Of a stretch of DNA of 64,000 nt, positions 47,265 through 57,279 are shown piece by piece. The position numbers and the translations under genes were made by a program. The notes under the pieces are model-generated. The model saw only the letters and a program-made list of their open reading frames with translations, made no database searches and had not been told where the DNA came from. Positions within the stretch are counted from its first letter, which is position 1; each line of letters starts with the position of its first letter. Source of the stretch: Microglena sp. YARC (taxonomy: Eukaryota; Chlorophyta; Chlorophyceae; Chlamydomonadales; Chlamydomonadaceae); NCBI GenBank assembly GCA_022414725.1, contig CM039462.1, positions 49,369,265-49,433,264 of the forward strand, written 5' to 3'.

Positions 47265-47507
47265 TTCGTCAAATATTTTGACACTGAGTACAATAAACAC
47301 ACGATTCCCCCTTATGTACACAATAAACTCCTGATGATGGCCCGGTCATGCCACATCATGCCACCAGCCATGCAGTGCGTGCAAGCGTACAGTCAACAAT
47401 GCGGTCAACATTGAATGCGTTTCCGCGATACAGTCAGAGACAGAATTTGTGGGACAGGTTTTGCATATTTGCCAGGAGCCGAGCATTATTACAAGGTGGA
47501 ACTGGAT

Positions 47508-47670
47508 CCGTTGAATTTAAGCTACCCGTATATCCTCGAACCTATGAATTTCTTACTAAACATCCGGGGGCCCGGGGGACATGTAGTAAGAAAGACAACG
47601 AATTCTCCATAGGGGTATCATAGGGGTCAACTCCCCAGGGGATGCTGTCCTTTACGAACAGGGATTTTCT
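47508..47670 (-). ncRNA. Candidate omega-RNA region of IS607 copy 2
   Basis: The DNA from the end of tnpB to the element end is well conserved with 56185-56341 of copy 3. It contains short inverted G and C runs (CCGGGGGCCCGGGGG, 47564-47578) able to form stems. In TnpB systems the guide RNA comes from this position. Inferred from position and conservation only. Confidence 0.35.
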
Positions 47671-48928
47671 GTTCGAACACCTCAGGAAGATGCCAGCTGC
47701 CCCCACAATGTCTCTGTCGCAGGTGAATTGACAGTTCTTGCAGGTGTATGTCTCTCCACACTTGTTCAAGAAACCGCACATAGGGCATGTCTGACTTGTG
47801 TAATGCTCAAAGCACATGCAAGAACACTGTCCCGTACTCTTCACACTTCTCCTTCAGCCGATTTGAACAGCAACAGAGTGGCTCAAAGTCAGCATCTGAC
47901 GGGCAACCTTGGTTGTCAGCTCCCGTTCAGCACTGATTGTCATCTTCGCCGTCTCCAATTGAGGTACCAACAACACATCGTAGCGAGCGGCAACCAAGAA
48001 ATTTGTTGTCTGGTCCCTAAATTCTTTCTTGAGGTAAAAATTGTCTTCCGAATGCGAATCATCAGCTTTTTTATCTTCATCCTCTCTTTTGATCGTAAGG
48101 TTTTCTCAGTAATCCAACCTTGACTGCAGCTTGTCATGAACCAGCAGGAGTTTGACAAGGTCGGATGCCTGTCCCTGACCAAGCATGAAGGATTCCTCAT
48201 TCTCAGGTGAGTACGTGACCATTGTCTTTCGGACGCCTGGGTCGATGGAGGCAGTTGCAACCTTGTCTGGATTGACAGGCTTCCGCTCTGCCCTTCTGTC
48301 CCTAGCAGCGACAGACAATACGAGGAAATATTCGCCGAAGCGGGATTTTTGGACCTTCGGATCGTGGGTCGGGTTTTCCTCAAGGCATCAACTTATGGAG
48401 TTGTTTGCTACCGAAGTAGCGCATGTTGCCCAATATATTCTTTGAAGATGAAGAGTTTGTCGCCATCCTTGGAAACGTTCTTCTGATCCATCTCAATGAC
48501 CCAACCCTCTCAAGCTCTGTCTTCTTCCGTCTGAACGGAGCTGAAAAACTGCTTGATGTTACTGCTTTTCAGATTCGAAAGCAAGCCTTGATGTTTGCCA
48601 ATGCAGACTTGATTGCGCTTTGGCGTACGCTTTTTGGGGCATTGAAAGCAACCATTGCGATTTCTTGAAGTACGGGTTTGGCATCTTCCCCTTCCCCCTC
48701 ACCTTGTTTCGTCACATACCTGTCTCGAATTCGGGAAGACAGACTTGTGAGTGCTCCCGACGCCAAACCGTGCTGCCAACCGCCATTGTTGTACATGAAC
48801 CGGCTGCACCCCGCAAACTCTGCCAGCATCGATTTCTGAGCCTTGGTTGGGTTCAGCTTCAGCTTTAAGGTCCTCAACTTGGTTTGGCATTTGACTTTGT
48901 AGAGTCTTCGACCGTTCCATCGCAACAA
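47560..48928 (-). pseudogene. tnpB: IS607 TnpB RNA-guided nuclease, frameshifted
   Basis: Pieces in order: N-terminal LRTLKLKLNPTKAQKSMLAE and CSRFMYN (48928-48569), RuvC-I with the catalytic Asp in VATASIDPGVRKTM (48318-48106), RuvC-II region about 47940-48100, and the zinc ribbon TSQTCPMCGFLNKCGETYTC KNC plus the RuvC-III Asp in CDRDIVGAAGIFLR (47844-47542). About 420 residues if the frame were continuous, normal for TnpB. At least four shifts are present. TnpB cuts DNA under direction of an omega RNA from the element end and helps keep the element in place. Confidence 0.8.
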
Positions 48929-48929
48929 T

Positions 48930-49487
48930 ATACTTGAACGATGGACATGAGGTCTTTTCCAAGCTCGTCTTCAGGGGCTCCGTCTTGGTGATCGAGAACG
49001 ATGATCGAGCAGGAGTGCTGCGAGCAAATCCATTAAATGAGCTCGAAACCAAACCTTGCGAGCCTGTTCTTGGAAGCCACACAAATTGACGATACAAGTC
49101 CCTGCCGTAGACGAGTCCCAATACTCGTAAAAGTCCTGGGCGCTTGAAGTTGAGCCCTGATCCGACGTCCTTGACTTCAATGACTTGCTCGCATCCGGAA
49201 TGTTTGTTCAGAAATATGGGTTTGCAGGAACAATTGCTGTCTGAGCAGGTCGGGGTTGTTGTTTGTGTGAGGACACACGTGCGTAGAGAATGACTTGACG
49301 ACTGCTGGTTTTTTTTTTCCTGCTCGATGAGGTAGCCTTGGATGCTGCTTGGGTCAAAGAGACGTTGGTTGCCTGGAGTCCGGATCGTTCTGATCGTGGC
49401 CATATCCGCCCCATCGACGGAGGACGGTCCTGGAGACACCAAGGGCATCGGAGGCCTTGCCAATTTTACAGAAGCTTTGGTTGCCAT
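48930..49487 (-). pseudogene. tnpA: IS607 TnpA serine recombinase, frameshifted
   Basis: Corresponds to tnpA of copy 1, but the frame changes repeatedly: in the T-run at 49311-49318 (a stretch of AAAA on the coding strand), near 49255 and near 49105. Recognisable pieces are SSRQVILYARVSSHKQQP (with the catalytic Ser), CEQVIEVKDVGSGLNFKRPG and the GFARSTPARSSF shadow of FELIEWICSQHSC. No full product can be read from the given sequence. Confidence 0.75.
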
Positions 49488-49604
49488 AACATGGCATTCT
49501 GATATTTAGTACATGCAAATTCCTTATACACTGTTAGATTTACTTATTTTCGGAAAGCAAACGAGTCAACTGTTGCAACCTTCAGCATTGACAAAATAGA
49601 CATC

Positions 49605-50010
49605 CATTTGGAGAATTCAATTCGATACAGGGATATTCCGGATGTCCATGTTGGAACTCGCCGGTTGAAGATCGAATGCCACGGTGTACATGATCTCGAT
49701 ACAGTCAACTACATAATACTACGAACGCATAATACTACGAACGCAATTTTCTGCTTCTGCTTTTTTGTTGCTGGTGCGAGGGCCAACAGAAGAAACTCTC
49801 TTTATGGCCTGCGACACCACTGGACTTCACTTTTTTGATACTCATGTGGATGAAGAATCCTGTCATGCAGATTGGCCATGGAGCAGCACCGTGACACCAA
49901 ATTCTGGTACATGGAATGGGGGGCGCATACGTTGCATGAAGGATAGTTTTGCCATATTGACAACATCAGATGCACAGATCACAAGCTCAGACCGGAAGAG
50001 AGTCTACTAG
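49605..50010 (+). pseudogene. Unknown gene remnant beside IS607 copy 2
   Basis: Reads SIDKIDIHLENSIRYRDIPDV then HVGTRRLKIECHGVHDLDTV in one frame from the element end, then continues in a second frame (49765-50010) with EETLFMACDTTGLHFFDTHV. The lack of a start codon at the junction suggests that the element interrupts the gene; on the far side 47415-47507 encodes FRDTVRDRICGTGFAYLPGA. The family is unknown. Confidence 0.4.
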
Positions 50011-50275
50011 CCTCATTACTACAGTCCTGGAGGAGAAATGTTCGCCCTAAGATAACAAAATATTCAGGATAGCTTTTTATCTCGTCTGATAGCTGCACAT
50101 CAGTCTGTGTCAACTGCCAGAGCTCTCTGATCTTTGCAATGATGATGTCTTTCTTCAGGAACTTGAATTCAGTCAGCAGCTTGCAACACCTCAGGGACCA
50201 ACAGCCAGAACTCACGCTTACCACTGGCCCCAGTACGATTTCCGGTATATTTGATATCATCCTTGCCGTTTCCAC
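49979..50275 (-). CDS. Hypothetical protein, 98 residues
   Basis: ATG 50275 (METARMISNIPEIVLGPVVS). A helical middle (LLTEFKFLKKDIIIAKIREL) and a C-terminal YFVILGRTFLLQDC part look coding. No family recognised. The 3' end overlaps the preceding remnant on the other strand. Confidence 0.35.
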   Translation of the reverse strand: METARMISNIPEIVLGPVVSVSSGCWSLRCCKLLTEFKFLKKDIIIAKIRELWQLTQTDVQLSDEIKSYPEYFVILGRTFLLQDCSNEASRLSSGLSL

Positions 50276-50700
50276 ATAAGTCAGAGAATGGGTGATCGCA
50301 AACTCCTGAGGTAGCTAGGCCACCCATTTCTGAGAAGTGCTTGCGGTTGTATGTGCTGGTAGACTATTGTCCGATCAAGAAAGTCATAATGACAGCTTTT
50401 TTGACCGCGTACACAGTAGCAGTCGTTGCAAGTCGTATGCACGGGCTCAAAATGCTCCATGGGCTCCACAGGCTCCACGGGCTCCACGGGCTCCCACAGA
50501 CTCCGCAGCAAGCAGTCATGGCATCCTTAGCAGCTAACAGCTACAGCAGTCAACAGATGCCACATGCAGACTCCGCAGCAGCAGCCATGGCATCCTTAGC
50601 AAGCTTCAGTTACAGCTGCCAGTCACAGATGCCACAGCAGACTCCGCAGCAGCAGCCACGGCAGCCACGGCAGCCTTAGCAGCTTCAGCTACAGCAGCAG
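50276..50700. repeat. Low-complexity minisatellite region
   Basis: 50455-50500 has GGCTCCACGGGCTCC-type repeats and 50500-50700 has imperfect GCAGCAGCCATGGCATCC / CAGATGCCACAGCAGACTCC repeats. The plus-strand frame 50341-50679 translates to Ala, Ser, Gln and Pro runs and may be expressed, but nothing beyond composition supports it. Confidence 0.5.
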
Positions 50701-50886
50701 TCACAGATGACAATGCAGACTCCACAGCGTGTTCACAGCAACCTCAGCCATAGAAGCAACAGCATCCACAAAAGCTATTTTTATTGCAGAGGCATTGGCA
50801 GCTTTACCAGTCGTAGTTGAATCCTCCTCATTGTTTGCTTGAGATGGATGGGCGCAAGGGGGCAGCATGATGATGCGTTTAATCAC
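50701..50886 (-). CDS. Small ORF, 61 codons, unknown
   Basis: ATG 50886 (MIKRIIMLPPCAHPSQANNE). An Ala- and Val-rich C-terminal half (AFVDAVASMAEVAVNTL) could be helical. Adjacent low-complexity DNA makes a chance frame quite possible. Confidence 0.25.
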   Translation of the reverse strand: MIKRIIMLPPCAHPSQANNEEDSTTTGKAANASAIKIAFVDAVASMAEVAVNTLWSLHCHL

Positions 50887-51016
50887 AGATAGATACGATA
50901 CGATATGATGCGATGGATTATATGAGCAGGCGTGCGGGAGGGTTGATGGTGTAATGGTCAGTGAATCTCAATGTGTTCGATCGTATGTGGGAAGCGACTC
51001 TTATACTATGGTGGCT

Positions 51017-51062
51017 ACAAGGTTTTCAGGGTTCAGGGTTTCAGGTTTTAGGGTTTCTGGGA
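51017..51062. repeat. Degenerate TTTAGGG/TTCAGGG-like repeat
   Basis: GGTTTTCAGGGTTCAGGGTT followed by TCAGGTTTTAGGGTTTC resembles degenerate plant- or alga-type telomeric repeats but is short and interstitial. Could be chance. Confidence 0.4.
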
Positions 51063-51091
51063 CCTGCAAGGCGTTGCATTTTCCCCGAAGT

Positions 51092-51172
51092 GCGGACACA
51101 TCTTTGACAGATCTGCAGTTCGATGTGTTGAAGGGACACCATGGCCGCAATCTCGGACAAAGATGTGTCCGC
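51092..51172. other. 15-bp perfect inverted repeat (hairpin or protein site)
   Basis: GCGGACACATCTTTG (51092-51106) pairs perfectly with CAAAGATGTGTCCGC (51158-51172) across a 51-nt loop. It may form a stem-loop in RNA or mark a binding site. Confidence 0.6.
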
Positions 51173-51348
51173 TCCATGCGTGGACACAATCCCACTTCTG
51201 TCCCATCTATCCTTGGCGGGCGTTTTTTTTTTCCGTCTGGACGTCGGATCCCGGCGTGATACAAAGGCGGTGTGACATGGTGCGAACGGTTTTGAGCTAC
51301 TCGAGATTTCAAACATTATGTGTGCACTTGCTCATGTTTCCGCCCATG

Positions 51349-51660
51349 TTGCTTCCCAAATAAAGTGGGACACCTTCAATAACATCGGTGTAAAAATCGA
51401 AGCACCAAGGAAACACAAATCCGATCCATACCATGTTTCGCAACCAGTCAAAAGCGGTTTCATTTAAGTAATTCAGTTGACTGTAGATCACGGCTATCCA
51501 TCCTGCAGACTCCGTATCGTTCTTTTGTCGGTAACTTCGAGAGTGTCCATTGAAGGACCAGCCGCACTTAAGCGATCGCTCTTCCCCGGTACCGTGGTAC
51601 AAAAGAACACTTATAACCGTTTATTGGGATGTTTCATTTTACTGTTCCGCCGACTGTAGG
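51349..51660. mobile_element. Mosaic of element ends (TIR-1, MITE-3, TIR-2)
   Basis: In order: a TIR-1-like CCCAAATAAAGTGGGACACC (51356), a MITE-3 internal piece (AAGCACCAAGGAAACACAAA, CCATACCATGTTTCGCAACC, 51401-51450), a TIR-2-like TTTCATTTAAGTAATTCAGT (51459), the 29765-29850 repeat inverted (51525-51600), and a TIR-2 end GTTTCATTTTACTGTTCCGC (51631). No intact element. Confidence 0.6.
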
Positions 51661-51790
51661 AGAGACACAGCAGCAGCTGCCTCGGTGACCTCAGCCCGTG
51701 TGCAGAGTTCTTCGATCGCATCATCAGCAACGAACGATCTGCAGTCTGGATGATTATAAGGGGTGTCCCACTTTATTTGAGAACTGTAAG
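51661..51790. mobile_element. Orphan right end of the mariner-Fanzor element
   Basis: 51728-51785 has ACGATCTGCAGTCTGGATGA then TTATAAGGGGTGTCCCACTT then TATTTGAGAACTGTA, the last 60 bp of the element (25275-25332) with a 3-bp loss in the TIR. Confidence 0.7.
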
Positions 51791-51839
51791 AACGAGCGCA
51801 TTTGGTAATGCTCAACCCGATCATGTTCCGATTTTATTC

Positions 51840-52148
51840 TCAGGATTGGTGGCCCCCGAAGGACACGTGCATGGTGCTTTCGGGGACAGGCACCGTGATT
51901 GCCGAGGATGTCCGACTGTTATGGGATTTAGGCACATCAATCGTCATCCGTGATTGGATGGGGAGCGTGTTTACATGAAACAATTGAACCCATGTGTCAC
52001 CGCTATTGACCCCAATACATTGTTTGCGCATACAATCACAACACGAGATAAGGTCTTTGACATCTCGTTCACCATTTTCTGGCACAAACAAAGTTGAACA
52101 TTGCTTGCGCCGTTGGATAAGAAGGTTTCGTAAGAGAAAGCACGGCAA
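51840..52148 (-). CDS. Hypothetical protein, 102 residues
   Basis: ATG 52148 (MPCFLLRNLLIQRRKQCSTL). Middle Cys pairs (CCDCMRKQC). No family recognised. It diverges from the HicB-like gene, with about 43 bp between start codons, so they may share a promoter region. Confidence 0.4.
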   Translation of the reverse strand: MPCFLLRNLLIQRRKQCSTLFVPENGERDVKDLISCCDCMRKQCIGVNSGDTWVQLFHVNTLPIQSRMTIDVPKSHNSRTSSAITVPVPESTMHVSFGGHQS

Positions 52149-52191
52149 GCTGTTCGCAAGATTTAAATAACGGCTAACGAGATAAGCGCAA

Positions 52192-52605
52192 ATGCACCCT
52201 TGGTGGAGAATATCTTCACGATACCTAGAATCTTATGAATTCTGGGGGGTTTACAACACATGTTACCGTCCCGAAGATGGATATTCCTGCCATGAGGTTA
52301 CCGTGCCTGATGTGCGATGTGCGATTGGCGCCGGAGGCACGATGGAGGAGGCATTTGAAGCTGCCAAGGAAAAGCTGACAGACATGGTCAGTGACATCAT
52401 GTACCGCGGTGAGGCCATTCCAACGCCATCGCATCCCGTCGAGATCATCGACGGCAGACAAATAATGACAAATGATTGGAATGTCGCCGGCTTTGTTGTG
52501 ACTTTCGTGGGTGTCGTGCGTGTTTCCACACTGCCAAGTTTACGGGACAAGGCCCGTATGCCACAAGATTTGGTCAGATTCCATCAAAATATTGAAGACG
52601 AGTAG
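52192..52605 (+). CDS. HicB-like domain protein
   Basis: 137 residues from ATG 52192. Residues 23-85 show the HicB antitoxin-type layout: YRPEDGYSCHEVTVPDVRCA (strand, loop, PD motif), then GAGGTMEEAFEAAKEKLTDM (Gly-rich turn and helix), then a spacer and IPTPSHP, which matches the common G-T-x-E-E-A ... IP-x-PS signature. HicB binds and inhibits the HicA mRNA interferase in bacteria. The C-terminal 50 residues (VAGFVVTFVGVVRVSTLPSL) lack the usual ribbon-helix-helix or HTH operator-binding module in recognisable form, and no HicA-like gene is adjacent. It may be a solitary HicB-fold protein with another job. Confidence 0.6.
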   Translation: MHPWWRISSRYLESYEFWGVYNTCYRPEDGYSCHEVTVPDVRCAIGAGGTMEEAFEAAKEKLTDMVSDIMYRGEAIPTPSHPVEIIDGRQIMTNDWNVAGFVVTFVGVVRVSTLPSLRDKARMPQDLVRFHQNIEDE

Positions 52606-53116
52606 AACAAAACTTGGTCTCATCCATCCTCTTGTGTATCCACATTCGAAGTGAAGACACACGTACACGAAAACGGTAACCCTTCTTTTCAGATCCGAGA
52701 AGCTTGGGTGTGCAGGGTTGGGAGGGGGGATGTTCCATCATCATGCGCTTCAATGTGTGCGATATAATGGGCGTTCCGGGCTCCCGGCGGATTTTTTTGA
52801 AATTTCTACTCAGAATTTAGAGCCTCCGGAACGACTCGCTAGCCTGAAAAACACTAAAACGTTAATTGACTTACATACACCATGCACTGGGCTTCTCGAT
52901 GTAAAGCTTGGGATTTTCATTGAAACGCTTGGGAGGTGAAGCAAAGTGCAGGGGAGTTGCGCTCTGCGAAGCACATGCGCACTCGATCTCTTTTTGGGAG
53001 GGGAATTATAATAATGTAGAAACAATCCAATCGATTATGTATAAAGTGAAAACGATAATACAAGGCATTACTACTACAATATCACAAGCATTACTAAGAC
53101 AAATCACTCAGGTAGT
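52606..53116. other. Intergenic with MITE-3 half
   Basis: 52766-52850 holds a MITE-3 left half (ATGGGCGTTCCGGGCTCCCG, then GGATTTTTTTGAAATTTCTA, then CTCGCTAGCC) with no right end. The rest shows no gene. 53035-53110 is AT-rich directly before the next gene and may include its promoter. Confidence 0.55.
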
Positions 53117-53425
53117 ATGGGCACTGAAGACAATACGGGATCATCATTTACATCTGCTAATGCTTCTGATGCCCCCATGAAAAAGGGGCAGTCCATGCTA
53201 TCAAAGAGGCGGTACAGACAGATAGAAGAAAAATTCAAGGAGATACTCATCGGAGTCAGCAAAGAAGAAAACGAAGGGGTCATCCTAGCAAGGCTACTCA
53301 CACAGAATTCAGGGAAATTATGCAGTTTGACCCGGAGGGACCAACGTATGGAGCAAGGGACACGGCAAAACGTGCGAATACCAAAGAAACAGAAATATGG
53401 CAATCAAAGATCTGGCAAAAATAGT
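53117..53425 (+). pseudogene. ORF104 relative, one frameshift
   Basis: ATG 53117. Residues 20-55 (MKKGQSMLSKRRYRQIEEKF ... EENEGVILARLL) align with ORF104 (KGISTLSKKRYFEMEERV). After a shift near 53300 another frame gives TEFREIMQFDPEGPTYGARD, matching REIMKFDPNVSRYSEE of ORF104. So this is a diverged member with one break. It again lies just upstream of a D5-type primase-helicase gene on the same strand. Confidence 0.65.
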
Positions 53426-54363
53426 GAGGGAAAAGCTTAAAGAAGAATCATACAATGTTTTATTAAACACCCGATATGTCATCCTCGATGTTCTTCTGGC
53501 GGCGCGGCACATGTCAAGAACTTCCCTGCCCCCACAAGGCAACCCACGTGCTATGGACTCGCAGCATGGAAGGAATGTGGAATCCCTATACAATATCGTG
53601 GACATTCTAGACGCACATAGAGCCAGCGGATACGATTCATGGATGAAGGTCGGGATGGCGCTGAAGAATACAGTCGACGCAGGAACCGACACTCAGCGCC
53701 TCGATATATGGAAGTCTTTTGCAAAAAAATGCCCCGATAAGTTCTGTGACACCAAGCACGAACAGGTGTGGGCAAATCTGAAGCCGACAAAATATCACTC
53801 TAGGGACACTCCGCTTCCTTGCCAAGCAGGATGACCCGATGGGGTACGCCGAATGGATCCTAAAATGGGACAACGCCAACAAACAGGGCGAGGAAATCGA
53901 CAAGGATCGCATCATCAAAGACCTCAAGGTAAAGCTAGAATTGGCAATTGACAAACATGGTATCATTGAATGTCGTAAACGATAGCATCGAGTTCAAGAT
54001 TGACAACGGAGCGAAAGGAGCCATCCACAAGAACAAATACATGGTGGAGGTAGATGAAATATATTATGGATCGATGATCGACAAGTTCCCAATCCATGAA
54101 GACCCAGGGTTCAAATCAAGAACGTGCCTATCGACCAAGGACCATTCGAAGCGAGCTGCGGACCATGGATGGCAAAACAATTAACAGTGCCATCTTGAAG
54201 AGCACCGACGGCTTGCAAATCGCATTAATGAATATGGGAAGTGACAACCAATACGTAAATGTGAGATCCAACACGAGCAACGCAACTATCCGAGACAAGA
54301 AGGTTGCAACAGTTGACTCGTTTGCTTTCCGAAAATAAGTAAACCTAACAGTGTATAAGGAAT

Positions 54364-54990
54364 TTGCATGTACTAAATATCAGAATGCCATGTATGGCAA
54401 CCAACGCTTCTGTAAAATTGGCAAGGCCTCCGATGCCCGTGGTGTCTCCAGGACCGTCCTCCGTCGATGGGCGGATAATGGCACGATCCGGACTCCAGGC
54501 AACTAACGTCTCTTTGACCCAAGCAGCATCCAAGCTACTCATCGAGCAGGAAAAACAACCCAGCAGTCGTCAAGTCATTCTCTTACGCACGTGTGTCCTC
54601 ACACAAACAACAACCCGACCTGCTCAGACAGCAATTGTTCTTGCAAACCCATATTTCTGACAAACATTCCGGATGCGAGCAAGTCAAGGACGTCGGATCA
54701 GGGCTCAACTTCAAGCGCCCTGGACTTTTTACGAGTATTGGGACTCGTCACGGCAGGACTTGTATCGTCAATTGTTGTGGCTTCCAAAGACAGGCACGCA
54801 AGGTTTGGTTTCGAGCTCATTTAATGGATTTGCTCACAGCACTCCTACTCGATCATGCGTTCTCGATCACCAAGACAGAGCCCCTGAAGACGAGCTTGGA
54901 AAAGACCTCATGTCCATCGTTCAAGTATATAGTTACCGATGGAACGGTCGAAGACGCAAAGTCGAATGCCAAACCCAAGTTGAGGACCTT
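54364..54990 (+). pseudogene. tnpA: IS607 TnpA serine recombinase, frameshifted
   Basis: The HTH part (YQNAMYGNQRFCKIGKASDA, from 54380) starts in one frame and is then carried in others. VILLRTCVL corresponds to VILYARVSS after a one-base change near 54580, and ILRTHVSSHKQQPDLLRQQL resumes in the next frame. Later pieces are QVKDVGSGLNFKRPG and GLVSSSFNGF. At least four breaks relative to copy 1, so inactive as given. Confidence 0.75.
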
Positions 54991-56290
54991 AAAGCTGAAG
55001 CTGAACCCAACCAAGGCTCAGAAATCGATGCTGGCAGAGTTTGCGGGGTGCAGCCGGTTTCATGTACACAAGGCGGTGGCAGCACGGTTGGGCGTCGGGA
55101 GCACTCACAAGTCTGTCTTCCGAATTCGAGACAGGTATGTGACGAACAAAGTGAGGGGGGAGGGGAAGATGCCAAACCCGTACTTCAAGAATCGCCAATG
55201 GTTGCTTCAGTGCCCCAAAAGCGTACGCCAAAGCGCAATCAAGGCTGCCTTGGCAAACATCAAGGCTTGCTTTTCAAATCTGAAAGCAGGTAACATCAAG
55301 CAGTTTTCAGCTCCGTTCAGACGGAAGAAAACAGAGCTTGAGAGGGGTTGGGCCATTGAGATGGATCAGAAGAACGTTTCCAAGGATGGGCGACAAACTC
55401 TTCATCTTCAAAGACATATTGGGCAACATGCGCTACTTCGGTAGCAAACAACTCCATAAGTTGATGCCTGAGGAAAACCCGACCCACGATCCGAAGGTCC
55501 ACAAATCCCGCTTCGGCGAATATTTCCTCGTCTTGTCTGTCGCTGCCACGGACAGGAGGGAAGAGCGGAAGCCTGTCCATCCAGACAAGGTTGCAACTGC
55601 ATCCATCGACCCAGGCGTCCGAAAAACAATGGTCACGTACTCACCAGATAATGAGGAATCCTTCATGCTTGGTCAGGGACAGGCATCCGATCTTGTCAAA
55701 CTCCTGCTGGTTCATGACAAACTGCAGTCAAGGTTGGATACTGAGAAAACCTTACGATCAAAAGATAGGATGAAGATAAAGAAGCATATGATTCGCATTC
55801 GGAAGAGAATTTTTTACCTCAAGAAAGAGTTTAGGGACCAGACAACAAATTTCTTGGCCGCTCGCTACGATGTGTTGTTGGTACCTCAATTGGAGACGGC
55901 GAAGATGACAATCAGTGCTGAACGGGAGCTGACAACCAAGGTTTGCCCGTCAGATGCTGACTTTGAGCACTCTGTGCTGTTCAATCGGCTAAAGAGAAGT
56001 GTGCAGAGTACGGGACAGTGTTCTTGCATGTGCTTTGAGCAATTACACAAGTCAGACATGCCCTATGTGCGGTTTCTTGAAACAAGTGTGGAGAGACATA
56101 CACCTGCAAGAACTGTCAATTCACCTGCGACAGAGACATTGTGGGGGCAGCTGGCATCTTCCTGAAGGCAGTTCGAACAGAAAATCCCTGTTCGTAAAGG
56201 ACAGCATCCCCGGGGGAGTTGACCCCTATGATACCCCTATGGAGAATTCATTGTCTTTCTTACTACATGTCCCCCGGACCCCCGGATGTG
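54950..56290 (+). pseudogene. tnpB: IS607 TnpB RNA-guided nuclease, frameshifted
   Basis: The N-terminal part is continuous to about 55400 (KLRTLKLKLNPTKAQK, CSRF, then KSVRQSAIKAALANIKACFS). A shift near 55390 leads to the next frame (55338-56165) with the RuvC-I Asp in VATASIDPGVRKTM and the RuvC-II Glu in VLLVPQLETAKM. The zinc ribbon is split: TSQTCPMCGF is in one frame (55999-56307) and the rest in others, and the final DRDIVG region is shifted again. It is the most complete tnpB in the window, needing about three single-base changes relative to family. No product as given. Confidence 0.8.
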
Positions 56291-56341
56291 TAATAAGAAA
56301 TTCATAGGTTCGAGGATATACGGGTAGCTTAAATTCAACGG
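56185..56341 (+). ncRNA. Candidate omega-RNA region of IS607 copy 3
   Basis: Conserved with 47508-47670. Contains TCCCCGGGGGAG (56208) and CCCCGGACCCCCGG (56272), both able to base-pair. Location at the right end after tnpB is where guide RNAs of TnpB elements are encoded. Inferred only. Confidence 0.35.
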
Positions 56342-57279
56342 TCATCAACACAATCCATAACATGATCTTCAAGGCGCAAGAGTCCCACGCGAAGAACATG
56401 TACGGGATCACGCAGAACATCTTCCTGGTCAACACCATCAACATCAACATGAAGAGGGGAGATTATGATGATGACTCGTTTCCGTCATCAATCAAAGAGG
56501 ATACGTTGGCGGAGAAGTTTATGGAGGCCGCACCAGAATTCTTCACCAGAATCAAGTGTGTGCCAAAACTCAACAGGAAAGAATGCGTAGGTGACATGTA
56601 CTACTGCGACCCTGCTACCAATCGCTGGTCGAACTTAAGCAACTTGATGATAATCAAAGTAATCAAACTCGAGTTCAAATCCAAATTCCCTGCTGAGAAG
56701 AATAACAAGACGAATAAGAAGATTCGGGGGTTTGTCGACACGGTTAAGGGGCGTTCTTTGTTACTTCAAGCCATCGCACTTCTCGTCCTAGACGAAACGT
56801 TCACCGATAACCTCGATGTCAACCCTGACCTCTTTGCTGTCAACAACGGTGTATTTGACAGCTTGTCGAGGGACAACGTAGTTTTCAGAAACGTAGAGAT
56901 TACCGACAATATTAGCAGGTGTGCGAAGTGGGATTACCAGGGAGAGGAGGACACACACAACCTCCAAAGATGCATCTTCGACAAACTACCGGTATCGATG
57001 ACCGAGTGGAAGTCTGGTATTGCGGACAGCGCCAACCCCCTTGCCGAGTGGCTCGAGGAGGTGGTGGAGGTGACGGGGGAGTATTCGGACGTGGTGTGGG
57101 CCGGGGACCTCAAGGCCCGGTGGATAGAGTCCCACTATGGACACGCTGCAGCAGTCTTCAGCAACAGACTGGTCAAGGCATTCTTTTCTGGAAAACAGGG
57201 AATCGAGTGGAAAGATAGTGCAAGAATCGATACAATATGCAAAAAGGGAGTGATAAGGGGGTGTAAAATTGTTGGTTAG

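Larger units (their letters stand above)
47508..49582 (-). mobile_element. IS607-family element with tnpA and tnpB, copy 2
   Basis: About 2.07 kb. Ends set by comparison with copy 3: the outer left end (49582) reads inward AAGGTTGCAACAGTTGACTC; the right end (47508) is CCGTTGAATTTAAGCTACCC. IS607 elements lack inverted repeats and target duplication, as seen here. Both genes have several shifts. The 3' part between the tnpB end and 47508 is conserved with copy 3 and is where the guide (omega) RNA would be expected. Confidence 0.85.
54300..56341 (+). mobile_element. IS607-family element with tnpA and tnpB, copy 3, inside the primase gene
   Basis: About 2.04 kb. Left end AAGGTTGCAACAGTTGACTC at 54300, right end GCTTAAATTCAACGG at 56341. 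The flanking primase frames (ATIRDK before, INTIHNMIF after) show it inserted in that gene. It is oriented with the host gene. Both of its genes are frameshifted. Confidence 0.87.
53397..57279 (+). pseudogene. Second D5-type primase-helicase gene, split by IS607 and lacking the ATPase core
   Basis: The 5' part (53397-53834, then 53820-53985 in another frame) has a PriCT-like region (YNIVDILDAHRASGYDSWMK ... AKQDDPMGYAEWILKWD). Two further frames (53948-54184, 54096-54338) encode KNKYMVEVDEIYYGSMIDKF and STDGLQIALMNMGSDNQYVN. At 54300 IS607 copy 3 enters. Past it (56342-57279) the gene resumes with HNMIFKAQESHAKNMYGITQ and a D5_N domain (LLVLDETFTDNLDVNPDLFA VNNGVF). Then the expected SF3 helicase with Walker motifs is missing: the sequence jumps from LQRCIFDKLPVS to SGIADSANPLAEWLEEVVEV, a D5 C-terminal region. 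The gene is dead as a helicase. It is distant from the copy at 6315, so the two come from separate lineages. Confidence 0.78.

Noticed and set aside
51017..51062. Telomere at an internal site
   Set aside because: Only about 46 bp of degenerate TTTAGGG-like sequence, with unique DNA on both sides; noted as a repeat only.
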